Of a stretch of 35,978 bases of DNA, positions 18,617 through 30,532 are shown in pieces. The translations under genes and the position numbers were made by a program. Position 1 is the stretch's first letter. Every line of letters begins with the position of its first letter. Under the pieces are notes generated by a model. The model searched no databases. It had not been told where the DNA came from and was given only the letters and a program-made list of their open reading frames with translations. Source of the stretch: Rubrivivax benzoatilyticus JA2 = ATCC BAA-35 (GTDB lineage Bacteria > Pseudomonadota > Gammaproteobacteria > Burkholderiales > Burkholderiaceae_C); NCBI RefSeq assembly GCF_000190375.1, contig NZ_AEWG01000037.1, forward strand, positions 1 through 35,978. The letters run 5' to 3'.

Positions 18617-18961
18617 GGCTGTCTCCTGGCCGGTAGAACGTACGGTTGAAGCAACGGAATTACAGAATGGGGATGCGGTGGACGGCGGCACGTGGCCAAC
18701 GCAGCACCGGGCCGGATCTTGTGGAGAGGAAGAGCGCAGGCGGCCAAGGCCCTGTCGGACCGACGTTTCGGCGCCTGGGCGTGGCTAGAATCGTTGTCGG
18801 ACACCGAAAGCAGGCCGCCATTTTCTGTAGTTTTACTACATGAAGAGATCGGCAAGAGGCGTCGTGACCGACGCGCCCCCCGCACGCGGGGCGCGCACGG
18901 CACGGCGCGTGCATCGGTGCCCACCATCGGCCCCGTGTTCGCCCAACCGCTGCAGACCGCC
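18617..18961. other. 345-bp divergent control region between glgC and glgP
   Basis: No gene is seen here. It holds the HexR-like palindrome at 18826-18840. A TAGAAT hexamer on the plus strand (18786-18791) might be a -10 for glgP, and a TGTAAT on the minus strand (18664-18659) might be a -10 for glgC. Neither has a convincing -35 partner. The plus strand stays open in the glgP frame back to 18692, but no family-like sequence lies before residue 1 of GlgP. Confidence 0.5.
18826..18840. promoter_or_regulatory. HexR-like operator (TGTAGT-TTT-ACTACA)
   Basis: A perfect 15-bp palindrome fits the operator pattern known for HexR, TGTARTwwwAYTACA, at every position. HexR is an RpiR-family regulator that responds to 2-keto-3-deoxy-6-phosphogluconate and controls central sugar metabolism in gamma- and betaproteobacteria. 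It lies 122 bp before glgP and 210 bp before glgC. If the TAGAAT at 18786 is a -10, the site is downstream of the glgP start point, where a repressor could block RNA polymerase. The binding protein is inferred, since no hexR gene is in the window. Confidence 0.6.
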
Positions 18962-21406
<2,445 letters not shown>

Positions 21407-21469
21407 ACCGTCACCGAGGGGCGCGATGATCGCCCCGCTGCCCCGCCCGTCCGAGGAGAAAGCGTCTTG

Positions 21470-23641
21470 ATGCTCGAGCCCCATGTCGTCGATCTGGTCT
21501 GCAGCGGGCGCCACGGCGATCCGTTCTCGGTGCTCGGGCCGCATGCCGACGAGGCGGGAACGACCTGGGTCCGGGCCTTCCTGCCGGGTGCGGCGGCGGT
21601 CGAGGCGCTGGGCGTCAAGGGCGGCAAACGCGGCAAGCTCGCGCTGCGCCACCCCGACGGCTTCTTTGAAGGCAAGCTGCGCAACGGCGGCCACTACCGC
21701 CTGGGCGTGACCTGGCATGACGGCAGCACCGCGGTCATCGAGGACCCGTACCGCTTCGGCGCCGTGCTCGGCGAGATGGACGTCTGGCTGCTCGGCGAAG
21801 GCTCGCACCTGCGGCCCTTCGAGGTGCTGGGCGCGACGCCGCGCACCTTCGACGGTGTCGACGGCACCGCGTTCGCGGTCTGGGCGCCCAACGCCGAGCG
21901 CGTCTCGGTCGTCGGCGACTTCAACTTCTGGGACGGCCGCCGCCACCCGATGCGGCTGCGGCGCGAGTGCGGCGTCTGGGAGCTGTTCCTGCCCGGCGTC
22001 GGCGCCGGCGCACGCTACAAGTTCGAGATCGTGTCGCGCTCGGGCGAGCGGCTGCCGCAGAAGGCCGACCCGTACGCACGCCAGTCCGAGCTGCGCCCGG
22101 CGACGGCCAGCGTCGTGTCCCCCATGCCGCTGCCGGTGGCGCCGTCGTCGCAGCGCCAGCACGCCAACGCACTCGACGCGCCGCTGTCGATCTACGAGGT
22201 CCATCTGGGCAGCTGGCGGCGCCGGCCCGAGGACGGCAACCGCTGGCTGAACTGGGACGAGCTCGCCGACGAGCTGATCGCCTACGCCCAGGACATGGGC
22301 TTCACGCACCTGGAACTGCTGCCGATCAGCGAACACCCGTTCGACGGCTCCTGGGGCTACCAGCCGCTCGGGATGTACGCGCCGACCTCGCGCTTCGGCG
22401 ACGCCGCAGGCTTCCGCCGCTTCGTCGATCGCGCCCACGAGGCCGGCATCGGCGTGCTGCTGGACTGGGTGCCGGCGCACTTCCCCGGCGACTCCCACGG
22501 CCTGGCGCAGTTCGACGGCACCCACCTCTACGAGTACGCCGACCCGCGCGAAGGCTTCCACAACGACTGGAACTCGCTGATCTACAACTACGGCCGCACC
22601 GAGGTGCGCAACTTCCTCGTCGGCAGCGCCCTGTACTGGCTGGAGCGCTACGGCGTCGACGGCCTGCGTGTCGACGCGGTGGCCTCGATGCTCTACCGCG
22701 ACTACAGCCGCAAGGCCGGCGAGTGGATTCCCAACGTGCACGGCGGGCGCGAGAACCTCGAGGCCATCGCCTTCGTCAGGCGCACCAACGAGGTCATCGG
22801 CAACGAGCGCGCGCAGGCGGTGACGATCGCCGAGGAGTCGACCGCCTTCCCGGCCGTCTCGCGGCCGACCTACGCCGGCGGCCTGGGCTTCCACTACAAG
22901 TGGAACATGGGCTGGATGCACGACACGCTGCAGTACATGTCGCGCGAGCCGGTGCACCGCCGCTTCCACCACGGCGAGATGACCTTCGGCCTGGTCTACG
23001 CCTTCCACGAGAACTTCATCCTGCCGCTCTCGCACGACGAGGTCGTGCACGGCAAGGGCTCGCTGCTGGGCAAGATGCCGGGCGACCGCTGGCAGAAGTT
23101 CGCCAACCTGCGCGCCTACTACGGTTTCATGTGGGGCCACCCGGGCAAGAAGCTGCTGTTCATGGGCGGCGAGTTCGCCCAGCAGGCCGAGTGGAACCAC
23201 GACCAGAGCCTGGACTGGCACCTGCTGGCGGACGACCACCACGCCGGCACGCAGCGCCTGGTGCGCGACCTCAACCGCCTCTACCGTGGCAGCCCGGCGC
23301 TGTACACGCGCGACTTCAGCGGCGACGGCTTCGAGTGGATCTGCCACGACGCCGCCGACGAGAGCCTGCTGAGCTTCGTGCGCCGCGGCCGCGACGGCCA
23401 GCTGATGCTGGTCGTCAGCAACTTCACGCCGGTCGTGCGCCACGCCTACCGCGTCGGCGTGCCGGCCGCCGGGCGCTGGGTCGAACGGCTGAACACCGAC
23501 TCCGGCTACTACGGCGGCGGCAACGTCGGCACGCCGTTCGGCGCCGCGGCCAGCGAGCCGCAGCCCTGGCAGGGCCGCGACCAGTCCATCGTGGTGACGA
23601 TCCCGCCGCTGGCCACGGTGTTCTTCGAATGGACCGCCTGA
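21470..23641 (+). CDS. glgB: 1,4-alpha-glucan branching enzyme
   Basis: This encodes 723 residues and makes alpha-1,6 branches in glycogen. An N-terminal branching-enzyme module ([14 protein letters not shown]) and a CBM48 module ([23 protein letters not shown], about 125-150) precede a GH13 barrel. Catalytic residues by motif are Asp402 ([10 protein letters not shown]), Glu455 (IAEEST) and Asp523 ([11 protein letters not shown]). The C-terminal beta domain ends VFFEWTA. The ATG at 21470 is chosen; a TTG directly before it is the alternative and actually has the better distance (8 nt) from the GAGGAG ribosome site. The 3' end overlaps the start of glgX by 13 bp, a sign of translational coupling. 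Confidence 0.96.
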   Translation: MLEPHVVDLVCSGRHGDPFSVLGPHADEAGTTWVRAFLPGAAAVEALGVKGGKRGKLALRHPDGFFEGKLRNGGHYRLGVTWHDGSTAVIEDPYRFGAVLGEMDVWLLGEGSHLRPFEVLGATPRTFDGVDGTAFAVWAPNAERVSVVGDFNFWDGRRHPMRLRRECGVWELFLPGVGAGARYKFEIVSRSGERLPQKADPYARQSELRPATASVVSPMPLPVAPSSQRQHANALDAPLSIYEVHLGSWRRRPEDGNRWLNWDELADELIAYAQDMGFTHLELLPISEHPFDGSWGYQPLGMYAPTSRFGDAAGFRRFVDRAHEAGIGVLLDWVPAHFPGDSHGLAQFDGTHLYEYADPREGFHNDWNSLIYNYGRTEVRNFLVGSALYWLERYGVDGLRVDAVASMLYRDYSRKAGEWIPNVHGGRENLEAIAFVRRTNEVIGNERAQAVTIAEESTAFPAVSRPTYAGGLGFHYKWNMGWMHDTLQYMSREPVHRRFHHGEMTFGLVYAFHENFILPLSHDEVVHGKGSLLGKMPGDRWQKFANLRAYYGFMWGHPGKKLLFMGGEFAQQAEWNHDQSLDWHLLADDHHAGTQRLVRDLNRLYRGSPALYTRDFSGDGFEWICHDAADESLLSFVRRGRDGQLMLVVSNFTPVVRHAYRVGVPAAGRWVERLNTDSGYYGGGNVGTPFGAAASEPQPWQGRDQSIVVTIPPLATVFFEWTA

Positions 23642-25695
23642 CCGGCATGCTCCAGGCCGGCCGCTCGTGGCCGCTGGGCGCGAGCTGGGACGGCCAGGGC
23701 GTCAACTTCGCCGTCTTCTCGGCGCACGCCAGCGCCGTCGAGCTGTGCCTGTTCGACGCCGAGGGGGCGCACGAGATCGCACGCGCGGCGCTGCCGGCGC
23801 AAAGCAGCGACATCTGGCACGGCTACCTGCCGGGCGCCAAGCCGGGGCTGATCTACGGCCTGCGTGTGCACGGCCCCTGGCGCCCCGAACGCGGCCACCG
23901 CTTCAACCCGCACAAGGTGCTGCTGGACCCCTGGGCGCGCGAGATCGTCGGCCGCTTCGACTGGAGCGGCCCGCACTTCGCCAACGACCTCGAGCACCCG
24001 GCCGACCTGGACCTGCAGGACAACGCGCGCCAGGCGCTGAAGGCGCGTGTCGTGCACGACCACTATGACTGGCACGGCGACCGCCACCCGCGCACGCCGC
24101 TGGCCGACACCGTGATCTACGAGCTGCACGTCAAGGGCTTCACGCGGCGCATGCCCGGCGTGCCCGAGGCGGTGCGCGGCAGCTACGCCGGGCTGGCCTC
24201 GGACGCCGCGATCAGCCACCTGCGCCGGCTGGGCGTCACCGCGGTCGAGCTGCTGCCGGTGCACCAGCACCTGGACGAGCAGCGGCTGGTCGCCGGCGGG
24301 CTCAGCAACTACTGGGGCTACAACACCGTCGGCTTCTTCTGCCCCGAGCCGCGTTATGCCGCCACCGGCCACCCGCGCGACGAGTTCCGCACGATGGTGC
24401 GGCGGCTGCACGCCGCGGGCATCGAGGTCATCCTCGACGTCGTCTTCAACCACACCGCCGAGAGCGACGAACGCGGCCCGACGATCAGCTGGCGCGGGCT
24501 GGACAACGCCAGCTGGTACCGGTTGCCGGCCGAGCAACGCTCGGCCTACGAGAACATCACCGGCACCGGCAACGCGCTGGACCTGCGCCACCCGCGCGTG
24601 CTGCAGATGGTGCTCGACAGCCTGCGCTACTGGGTGCAGGAGATGCATGTCGACGGCTTCCGCTTCGACCTCGCGCCGGTGCTGGCGCGCGGCGACTGGG
24701 GTTTCGAGGCCTCGGGCGCCTTCTTCAAGACACTGGCCCAGGACCCGGTGCTCGCCGGCGCCAAGCTGATCGCCGAGCCCTGGGACATCGGCCCGGGCGG
24801 CTACCAGCTCGGCCACTTCCCGAGCGACTGGCTGGAGTGGAACGACCGCTTCCGCGACTGCACACGCGCCTTCTGGCTCGGCGGCGACTGCACGCGCGGC
24901 GAACTCGCGCTGCGCCTGGCCGGCTCGTCGGACATCTTCCAGGCGCGGCGGCGGCCGCCCGCCGAGTCGGTGAACTACGTCGTCTCGCACGACGGCTTCA
25001 CGCTCGCCGACCTGGTGTCCTACGACTTCCGCCACAACGAGGCCAACCTCGAGGGCAACCGCGACGGCCACGGCCACAACCTCAGCTGGAACTGCGGCGT
25101 CGAGGGCCCGACCGACGACCCCGACGTGCTGCGCCTGCGCCAGCGGCTGCAGCGCGCGCTGCTGGCCACGGCGCTGCTGTCGCAGGGCACGCCGATGCTC
25201 GCCGCCGGCGACGAGCTCGGCCACACCCAGCACGGCAACAACAACCCCTACTGCCAGGACAACGAGACCACCTGGATCGACTGGAGCCGCGCCGACGAGT
25301 CGCTGATCGCCTTCACCGCCCACGTCATCGCGCTCAGGCGGCGCTACCTGCCGCTGGCCCAGCGCTGGTACACCGGGCTGCAGGACATGCGCGGCCGCCA
25401 CGACCTCAGCTGGCTGCGCCGCGACGGCCAGGTGATGTCGCTGGCCGACTGGAACGACCGCGTCTCGCGTGTGCTCGGCGCCTACATCGGCGCGCCCGGG
25501 CGCACCGACTCGCCGCTGCTGCTGCTGGTCAACGCCGTCGACGCCGACACCGGTTTCCGGCTCCCGCCGGGCGACTGGCACGCCGAGCTCGACACCGCCG
25601 AGGCCGACGGCCGCAGCCACTGGCGCGGCGGCGACGTCGACTTCCCGCTGCGCGCACGCAGCCTCGTGCTGCTGCGCAACGCCGCGGCCACCTGA
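23629..25695 (+). CDS. glgX: Glycogen debranching enzyme (isoamylase type)
   Basis: This encodes 688 residues of the GlgX/TreX group, which cuts alpha-1,6 branches left by phosphorylase. An N-terminal CBM48-like domain ([21 protein letters not shown]) leads to a GH13 barrel. Catalytic residues by motif are Asp347 ([10 protein letters not shown]), Glu383 ([14 protein letters not shown]) and Asp455 ([14 protein letters not shown]). The block [19 protein letters not shown] is diagnostic of the family. The ATG lies inside the last codons of glgB (13-bp overlap); a second in-frame ATG at 23647 is possible. It is followed by malQ after 13 bp. Confidence 0.96.
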   Translation: MDRLTGMLQAGRSWPLGASWDGQGVNFAVFSAHASAVELCLFDAEGAHEIARAALPAQSSDIWHGYLPGAKPGLIYGLRVHGPWRPERGHRFNPHKVLLDPWAREIVGRFDWSGPHFANDLEHPADLDLQDNARQALKARVVHDHYDWHGDRHPRTPLADTVIYELHVKGFTRRMPGVPEAVRGSYAGLASDAAISHLRRLGVTAVELLPVHQHLDEQRLVAGGLSNYWGYNTVGFFCPEPRYAATGHPRDEFRTMVRRLHAAGIEVILDVVFNHTAESDERGPTISWRGLDNASWYRLPAEQRSAYENITGTGNALDLRHPRVLQMVLDSLRYWVQEMHVDGFRFDLAPVLARGDWGFEASGAFFKTLAQDPVLAGAKLIAEPWDIGPGGYQLGHFPSDWLEWNDRFRDCTRAFWLGGDCTRGELALRLAGSSDIFQARRRPPAESVNYVVSHDGFTLADLVSYDFRHNEANLEGNRDGHGHNLSWNCGVEGPTDDPDVLRLRQRLQRALLATALLSQGTPMLAAGDELGHTQHGNNNPYCQDNETTWIDWSRADESLIAFTAHVIALRRRYLPLAQRWYTGLQDMRGRHDLSWLRRDGQVMSLADWNDRVSRVLGAYIGAPGRTDSPLLLLVNAVDADTGFRLPPGDWHAELDTAEADGRSHWRGGDVDFPLRARSLVLLRNAAAT

Positions 25696-25708
25696 CGCGG
25701 AGGACACC

Positions 25709-27208
25709 ATGCGCCTGCCCCGATCCAGCGGCATCCTCCTGCACCCCACGTCGCTGCCCGGCCCGCACGGCTCGGGCGACCTGGGGCCGGCGGCCTATCA
25801 CTTCGTCGACTGGCTCGCGGGTGCCGGCCAGCAGTTGTGGCAGGTGCTGCCGCTGGGCGGCATCGGCCCCGGCGACTCGCCGTACATGAGCCCGTCGGCC
25901 TTCGCCGGCAACGTGCTGCTGATCGACCTGGGCGAGCTGCACACCCAGGGCTGGCTGGATGCCGCCGACATCGAGGCGACCTCCGGCCTGTTCGCGACCC
26001 ACGTCGACTACGGCCGCGTCGGGGCCTTCCGCATGGAGCGGCTGGCACGCGCCGCGGGGCGTTTCGCCGCGGCGGCCGGCGACGAGCAGCGCGAAGCCTT
26101 CGACGCCTTCTGCGAGTCGCAGCGCGCCTGGCTCGACGACTACGCGCTGTTCATGGCGCTGAGCGAGGCGCACCAGGGCGCCGACTGGTGCGACTGGGCC
26201 CCGGGCCTGGCGCTGCGCCGCCCCGGCGCGCTGTCTGCCGCACGGCGCACGCATGCCGAGCGCATCGGCTTCTGGCGCTTCTGCCAGTGGAGCTTCTTCC
26301 GCCAGTGGGCGCAGCTGCGCGCGTACGCCGCGCGCAAGGGCGTGAAGATCGTCGGCGACGCGCCGATCTTCATCGCCCACCACAGCGCCGACGTCTGGGC
26401 CCGGCCCGAGCTCTTCGAGCTCGACGCCGAAGGCCGGCCGACCGTCGTCGCCGGCGTGCCGCCGGACTTCTTCAGCGCCACCGGCCAGCGCTGGGGCAAC
26501 CCGCTGTACCGCTGGAGCGCGCACGCCGCCGAAGGCTACGCGTGGTGGATCGAGCGCCTGCGGCGAACGCTCGAGCTCGTCGACATCGTGCGCATCGACC
26601 ACTTCCGCGGTTTCGCGGCGCACTGGGAGATCCCGGCCGCGGAGCCGACGGCGGTCAACGGCCGCTGGGTGCCGGGGCCCGGCGCGGCGCTGTTCGAGGC
26701 CGTGCAGCAGGCGCTGGGCACGCTGCCGCTGCTGGCCGAGGACCTGGGCGTGATCACGCCCGACGTCGAGGCGCTGCGCCGGCGCTTCGAGCTGCCCGGC
26801 ATGCTGATCCTGCAGTTCGCGTTCGGCGGCGACGCCGGCAACCGCTACCTGCCGCACCACCACGAACACGACGCCGTGGTCTACACCGGCACGCACGACA
26901 ACGACACCGTCGCCGGCTGGTGGGCCGGCGCCTCGGACGCCGAGCGCCACTTCGCACGCGGCTACTGCGGCGTCGACGGCCACGACATGCCGTGGACGCT
27001 GATCCGCGCCGCCAGCATGAGCGTCGCCGACACCGCGATCCACCCGATGCAGGACGTGCTCGGCCTGGGCAGTGAACACCGCATGAACCGCCCCGGCGCC
27101 CAGGAAGGCTGCTGGCGCTGGCGCTTCCAGTGGCACGACGTGCAGCCCTGGCACGGGCGCCGGCTGCTGGAGTTCAGCCGCCTGTACGGGCGCCTGCCGG
27201 CCGCCTGA
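25709..27208 (+). CDS. malQ: 4-Alpha-glucanotransferase (amylomaltase)
   Basis: This encodes 499 residues, the normal short form of GH77. It shuffles alpha-1,4 glucan segments between malto-oligosaccharides and so recycles the short chains left by GlgP and GlgX. Substrate-binding and catalytic blocks are all present: GILLHPTSLPGPHGSGDLG at the N-terminus, QVLPLGGIGPGDSPYM, the nucleophile Asp297 (VRIDHFRGF), the acid/base Glu344 (LLAEDLGVIT) and Asp397 (TGTHDNDT). A strong GGAGG lies 6 nt before the ATG. It is the last gene of the plus-strand glycogen operon. Confidence 0.96.
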   Translation: MRLPRSSGILLHPTSLPGPHGSGDLGPAAYHFVDWLAGAGQQLWQVLPLGGIGPGDSPYMSPSAFAGNVLLIDLGELHTQGWLDAADIEATSGLFATHVDYGRVGAFRMERLARAAGRFAAAAGDEQREAFDAFCESQRAWLDDYALFMALSEAHQGADWCDWAPGLALRRPGALSAARRTHAERIGFWRFCQWSFFRQWAQLRAYAARKGVKIVGDAPIFIAHHSADVWARPELFELDAEGRPTVVAGVPPDFFSATGQRWGNPLYRWSAHAAEGYAWWIERLRRTLELVDIVRIDHFRGFAAHWEIPAAEPTAVNGRWVPGPGAALFEAVQQALGTLPLLAEDLGVITPDVEALRRRFELPGMLILQFAFGGDAGNRYLPHHHEHDAVVYTGTHDNDTVAGWWAGASDAERHFARGYCGVDGHDMPWTLIRAASMSVADTAIHPMQDVLGLGSEHRMNRPGAQEGCWRWRFQWHDVQPWHGRRLLEFSRLYGRLPAA

Positions 27209-27226
27209 GGCGGCGCCAGCGCCACG

Positions 27227-27250
27227 AAAAAGGGCGCCCGAGGGCGCCCT
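27227..27250 (-). terminator. Intrinsic terminator between malQ and the second livK-like gene
   Basis: AGGGCGCCC (27231-27239) pairs with GGGCGCCCT (27242-27250). On the minus strand the stem is followed by TTTTT (27231-27227), so it serves the binding-protein gene. It can also stop the convergent malQ transcript, although the plus-strand side lacks a T-run. Confidence 0.85.
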
Positions 27251-27271
27251 TCGTGTCTGCGCGGAGAAGAC

Positions 27272-28414
27272 TCAGCGCACGACGGCGATCTGCTCGCGCT
27301 TGCCCGCCTTGTAGGTGTAGAGCGTCAGGGCGCCGTTCTTGATGTCGCCCTTCTCGTCGAAGGCGATCGTGCCGGTCACGCCTTCGTAGCCGGAGGTCTT
27401 GGCCAGCACCGGCAGGTACTTGGCCGGGTCGGCGGAGCCGGCCTTGATCATCGCGTCGGCCATCACCATCGTGGCGTCGTAGACGTACGGGGCGTAGATC
27501 TGGACGTCGGCGTTGAACTTCTTCTTGAAGTCGGCCTTGAACTTGTCGAGCTTGACCTTGCCCGAGCCGTCGACACCGCCGGCTTCGGCGCAGAAGACCT
27601 GGCTGTCGGCCATCGTGCCGGCGGCCAGCTTGGGCAGCTCGCCCGAGCAGATGCCGTCGCCGCCCATGAACTTGGCGGTGATGCCCAGCTGCTTCATCTG
27701 GCGCAGCATCGGGCCGGCCACGGCGTCCATGCCGCCGAAGAAGATGACGTCGGGCTTCTTGGCCTTCAAGCCGGTCAGGATGGCGGTGAAGTCGGTCGCC
27801 TTGTCGTTCGTGAACTCGCGGCCGACGACGTTGCCGCCGGCAGCCTTCACGCCCTTGGCGAACTCTTCGGCGACGCCCTGGCCGTAGGCGGTGCGGTCGT
27901 CGATGACGGCGATGTTCTTGCCCTTGAGTTCGGTGACGGCGTACTTGCCGAGCGTGCCGCCCAGGTGCACGTCGTCGGCGACGACACGGAAGGTCGTCTT
28001 GTAGCCGTTACGCGTGTACTTCGGGTTGGTGGCCGACGGGCTGATCTGCGGAATGCCGGCGTCCGAGTAGATCTTCGAGGCCGGGATCGTGGTGCCCGAG
28101 TTCAGGTGGCCGATGACGCCGTTGACCTTGCTGTCGACGAGCTTCTGCGCCGCGGCGGTGCCTTGCTTCGGGTCGGCCGCATCGTCTTCGGCCAGCAGTT
28201 CCCACTTGACCTTCTTGCCGCCGATCGTCGCGCCCTTGGCGTTGAGCTCGTCGATGGCCATGCGGGCGCCGTTCTCGTTGTCCTTGCCCAGGTGCGCGAT
28301 GCCACCGCTGGTCGGGCCGACGTGGCCGATCTTGACGACCACGTCCTGGGCGTACACCGCGCCGGTCATCAGGATGGCGGCCGCGCCGACGACCACATTG
28401 AGCTTGAATTGCAT
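27272..28414 (-). CDS. LivK-type ABC transporter substrate-binding protein (second paralog)
   Basis: This encodes 380 residues, exactly as long as the paralog at 5611-6753 and aligned with it from end to end (by eye, clearly more than half the residues are identical). The signal peptide ends at GAVYA-QD. Family blocks include VVVKIGHVGPTSGGIAHLG, GVIGHLNSGTTIP, DDRTAYGQG, FTNDKATDF and FMGGDGICSGELP. It should bind a branched-chain or related amino acid in the periplasm for an ABC permease encoded elsewhere. The start ATG 28414 has GGAGG 9 nt upstream. Unlike its paralog it has no riboswitch; the leader instead carries a 17-bp palindrome. It stands alone, with holC upstream on the same strand after 172 bp and its own terminator downstream. 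Confidence 0.93.
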   Translation of the reverse strand: MQFKLNVVVGAAAILMTGAVYAQDVVVKIGHVGPTSGGIAHLGKDNENGARMAIDELNAKGATIGGKKVKWELLAEDDAADPKQGTAAAQKLVDSKVNGVIGHLNSGTTIPASKIYSDAGIPQISPSATNPKYTRNGYKTTFRVVADDVHLGGTLGKYAVTELKGKNIAVIDDRTAYGQGVAEEFAKGVKAAGGNVVGREFTNDKATDFTAILTGLKAKKPDVIFFGGMDAVAGPMLRQMKQLGITAKFMGGDGICSGELPKLAAGTMADSQVFCAEAGGVDGSGKVKLDKFKADFKKKFNADVQIYAPYVYDATMVMADAMIKAGSADPAKYLPVLAKTSGYEGVTGTIAFDEKGDIKNGALTLYTYKAGKREQIAVVR

Positions 28415-28437
28415 GCTGGAGAGCCTCCGGTGAAGGT

Positions 28438-28454
28438 TGTCGAATATCTCGACA
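28438..28454. promoter_or_regulatory. Perfect inverted repeat TGTCGA-ATATC-TCGACA in the second livK leader
   Basis: A 6-bp perfect inverted repeat with an A/T-rich 5-nt centre lies 24 nt upstream of the ATG, just before the ribosome site. It could be an operator or a small mRNA hairpin near the ribosome site. I do not recognise the protein that would bind it. The TGT/ACA spacing (11 nt) does not fit the PpsR/CrtJ box. Confidence 0.45.
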
Positions 28455-28563
28455 CTAAGGATGTAAGCGTTGGAACAATACTCGAAAAGCGCCTGCGGCC
28501 GACTCCGTGACAGCCCGCGGACGACAAGCGGCGTTTCAGTCCCGCCACAACGCAACAGCCGTG

Positions 28564-28579
28564 CCCTGTGAATACAGGG
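28564..28579. repeat. Hairpin CCCTGT-GAAT-ACAGGG downstream of holC
   Basis: A perfect 6-bp stem with a 4-nt loop lies 7 nt after the holC stop. It lacks a T-run, so it is at best a weak terminator between holC and the second livK-like gene. LexA boxes need an 8-nt gap between CTGT and ACAG, so it is not one. Confidence 0.4.
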
Positions 28580-28586
28580 TAAATGC

Positions 28587-29021
28587 CTAGTTATTCGCTG
28601 CCGAATGGTGCGTCGGCGCCCATCCGTGCGCTTTCCAGGTGCGCCAGCGCTCCCGCGCTGCACCGGCTTCGTCCGGGCCGTCACCGACGATCTCGATGAC
28701 GCGCGAAAAGCGTGCAGTCGAGGCCGGCACCTCGGCGCCCAGGTTGACGAGGATGTCGGGGGCCTGGTCGGGCGGTTCGCCGTCGACCAGCCAAATCGGC
28801 GTGCGCGCGGCCTGCGCCGTCCCGGCGTTGGCCGCGCTCACGCGCAGGTGGGGCACGAAGTCGCGTTCGTCGAAGGTCCACAGCGCGCGGTCCAGCGCCG
28901 CGAGCGTGGGCCCGGGCGCGGTGACGACGACACGCGCGCCCTGGCGGCAGGCCTTTCGCAGCAGCCGGCACGCGAAGCCCAGAGGCTCGGCGATGCCGGT
29001 GTGGAAGACGACCTCGGCCAC
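28587..29021 (-). CDS. holC: DNA polymerase III chi subunit
   Basis: This encodes 144 residues from a GTG start, the usual HolC length. The N-terminus VAEVVFHTGIAEPLGFACRLLRKA matches the family pattern (xVxFYxL...CxLxxKAxxxGxRV), followed by VVVTAPGPTLAALDRALWTFDERDFVPH and a C-terminal ILVNLG block. Chi links the clamp loader to single-stranded DNA-binding protein. It starts 14 nt after the pepA stop; pepA-holC is a conserved order in Proteobacteria, which supports both calls. Confidence 0.9.
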   Translation of the reverse strand: MAEVVFHTGIAEPLGFACRLLRKACRQGARVVVTAPGPTLAALDRALWTFDERDFVPHLRVSAANAGTAQAARTPIWLVDGEPPDQAPDILVNLGAEVPASTARFSRVIEIVGDGPDEAGAARERWRTWKAHGWAPTHHSAANN

Positions 29022-29035
29022 GGCCCCGCGCCGGG

Positions 29036-30505
29036 TCAGCGCGCGGCGGCGCGCTGCAGCAGGAAGTGCGTCAGCAGCGGCACCGGGCGGCCGGTGGCGC
29101 CCTTGGCGGCGCCCGACTTCCAGGCCGTGCCGGCGATGTCCAGGTGCGCCCAGCGCTGGTTGGCGGTGAAGCGCTTGAGGAACATCGCCGCCGTGATCGA
29201 GCCGCCGGCACGCGGGCCGACGTTGCCCATGTCGGCGAAGCTGCTCTTCAGGCCGTCGTCGTACTCCTCGTCCAGCGGCAGGCGCCAGGCCGGGTCGGCC
29301 GCGGCCTCGCCGGCGGCCAGCAGCTCGGCAGCGAGCGCGTCGTCCGGGCTGAAGAGGCCCGAGCGGTGGTGGCCCAGCGCGATGACGCAGGCGCCGGTCA
29401 GCGTCGCGACGTCGACGATGGCCGCGGGCTTGAAGCGCTCGGCGTAGGTCAGCGCGTCGCACAGGATCAGCCGGCCCTCGGCGTCGGTGTTGAGGATCTC
29501 GATCGTCTGGCCCGACAGGCTGGTGACGACGTCGCCCGGCTTCACGGCGCGGCCGCTGGGCAGGTTCTCGCAGGCCGGCACGATGGCCACGACGTTGAGC
29601 TTCAGGCCCAGCTCGGCGACGGCGCGCATCGTGCCCAGCACGCTGGCAGCGCCGCCCATGTCGAACTTCATCTCGTCCATCTCGGCCGACGGCTTGATCG
29701 AGATGCCGCCGGAGTCGAAGGTGATGCCCTTGCCGACCAGCACCACCGGCGCCTCGGTCTTGGCCGCGCCCTGCCAGCGCGCGACGATGAACTTCAGCGG
29801 CTCGTCGGAGCCCTGGGCGACGGCCAGGAAGGCGCCCATGCCCAGCTTCTCGACGTCCTTGCGCTCGAGCACCTCGACCTTCAGGCCGTGTTCCTTGCCC
29901 AGCGACTTGGCAGTCTGCGCGAGGTAGGTCGGCGTGCAGTGGTTGCCCGGGCGGTTGGCGCACTCGCGCGCCAGCTCGACGCCGGCGGCGACGGCACGGC
30001 CGATGCGCAGGCCTTCGTCGACGGCAGCGGCTTCGGCCTTGGTGCAGACCAGCGTCACCGACGCCAGCTTGGGCGCGGCCGGCGCGCTGGGCTTGGTCGC
30101 GCGGTAGACGTACAGGGTGTCGGCGACGGCGGCGACGACGGCCTCGCCGTGCGCGGCCTCCAGCGCCTCGAAGCCGACCGTGGCGATCGCCAGGTCCTTC
30201 GTGCCGCCGCTCTTCAGCGCGGCGACGCCCGCGGCGACGGCCTTGCGCAGCGCCTTGGCGCTGGCGGTCTCGCCGGCGGCGACGACGGCCAGGCGGGCGG
30301 CCTTCAGGCCCGACACGCGGTGGGCATAGAACACATGACCCGGCTTGAACACGAAGTCACCGGCCTCGACCGCGCTCTCCAGCACCGCCGCGACAGCCTT
30401 GGGCAGTCCTTGCGGCAGCGACGCGCCGGCCAGCACGACCAGCAGCGCGTCGGCGCTCGTGGCGCCCCAGCCTGCCGAACCTGCAACCTGCGTCTTGAAG
30501 TCCAT
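29036..30505 (-). CDS. pepA: Leucyl (cytosol) aminopeptidase, M17 family
   Basis: This encodes 489 residues. It removes N-terminal amino acids from peptides using two metal ions, in the cytoplasm. The M17 signature NTDAEGRL is at residues 339-346. Metal and catalytic blocks upstream are [17 protein letters not shown] and [11 protein letters not shown], and [15 protein letters not shown] follows near the C-terminus. The N-terminal macro-like domain is present. ATG 30505 (MDFKTQ) is preferred, because a GGGGG lies 6 nt upstream; the ATG at 30517 has no ribosome site. Some PepA proteins also bind DNA; nothing here shows that. It is divergent to lptF with only 27 bp between start codons. Confidence 0.96.
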   Translation of the reverse strand: MDFKTQVAGSAGWGATSADALLVVLAGASLPQGLPKAVAAVLESAVEAGDFVFKPGHVFYAHRVSGLKAARLAVVAAGETASAKALRKAVAAGVAALKSGGTKDLAIATVGFEALEAAHGEAVVAAVADTLYVYRATKPSAPAAPKLASVTLVCTKAEAAAVDEGLRIGRAVAAGVELARECANRPGNHCTPTYLAQTAKSLGKEHGLKVEVLERKDVEKLGMGAFLAVAQGSDEPLKFIVARWQGAAKTEAPVVLVGKGITFDSGGISIKPSAEMDEMKFDMGGAASVLGTMRAVAELGLKLNVVAIVPACENLPSGRAVKPGDVVTSLSGQTIEILNTDAEGRLILCDALTYAERFKPAAIVDVATLTGACVIALGHHRSGLFSPDDALAAELLAAGEAAADPAWRLPLDEEYDDGLKSSFADMGNVGPRAGGSITAAMFLKRFTANQRWAHLDIAGTAWKSGAAKGATGRPVPLLTHFLLQRAAAR

Positions 30506-30532
30506 AATTACCCCCATTCAGAAGAGCCGCGG

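Noticed and set aside
21967..23628. A long upstream extension in the glgX frame inside glgB
   Set aside because: The frame is open only because of high GC content; family-like sequence begins at the ATG at 23629, and the upstream translation is arginine-rich and unlike any protein domain.
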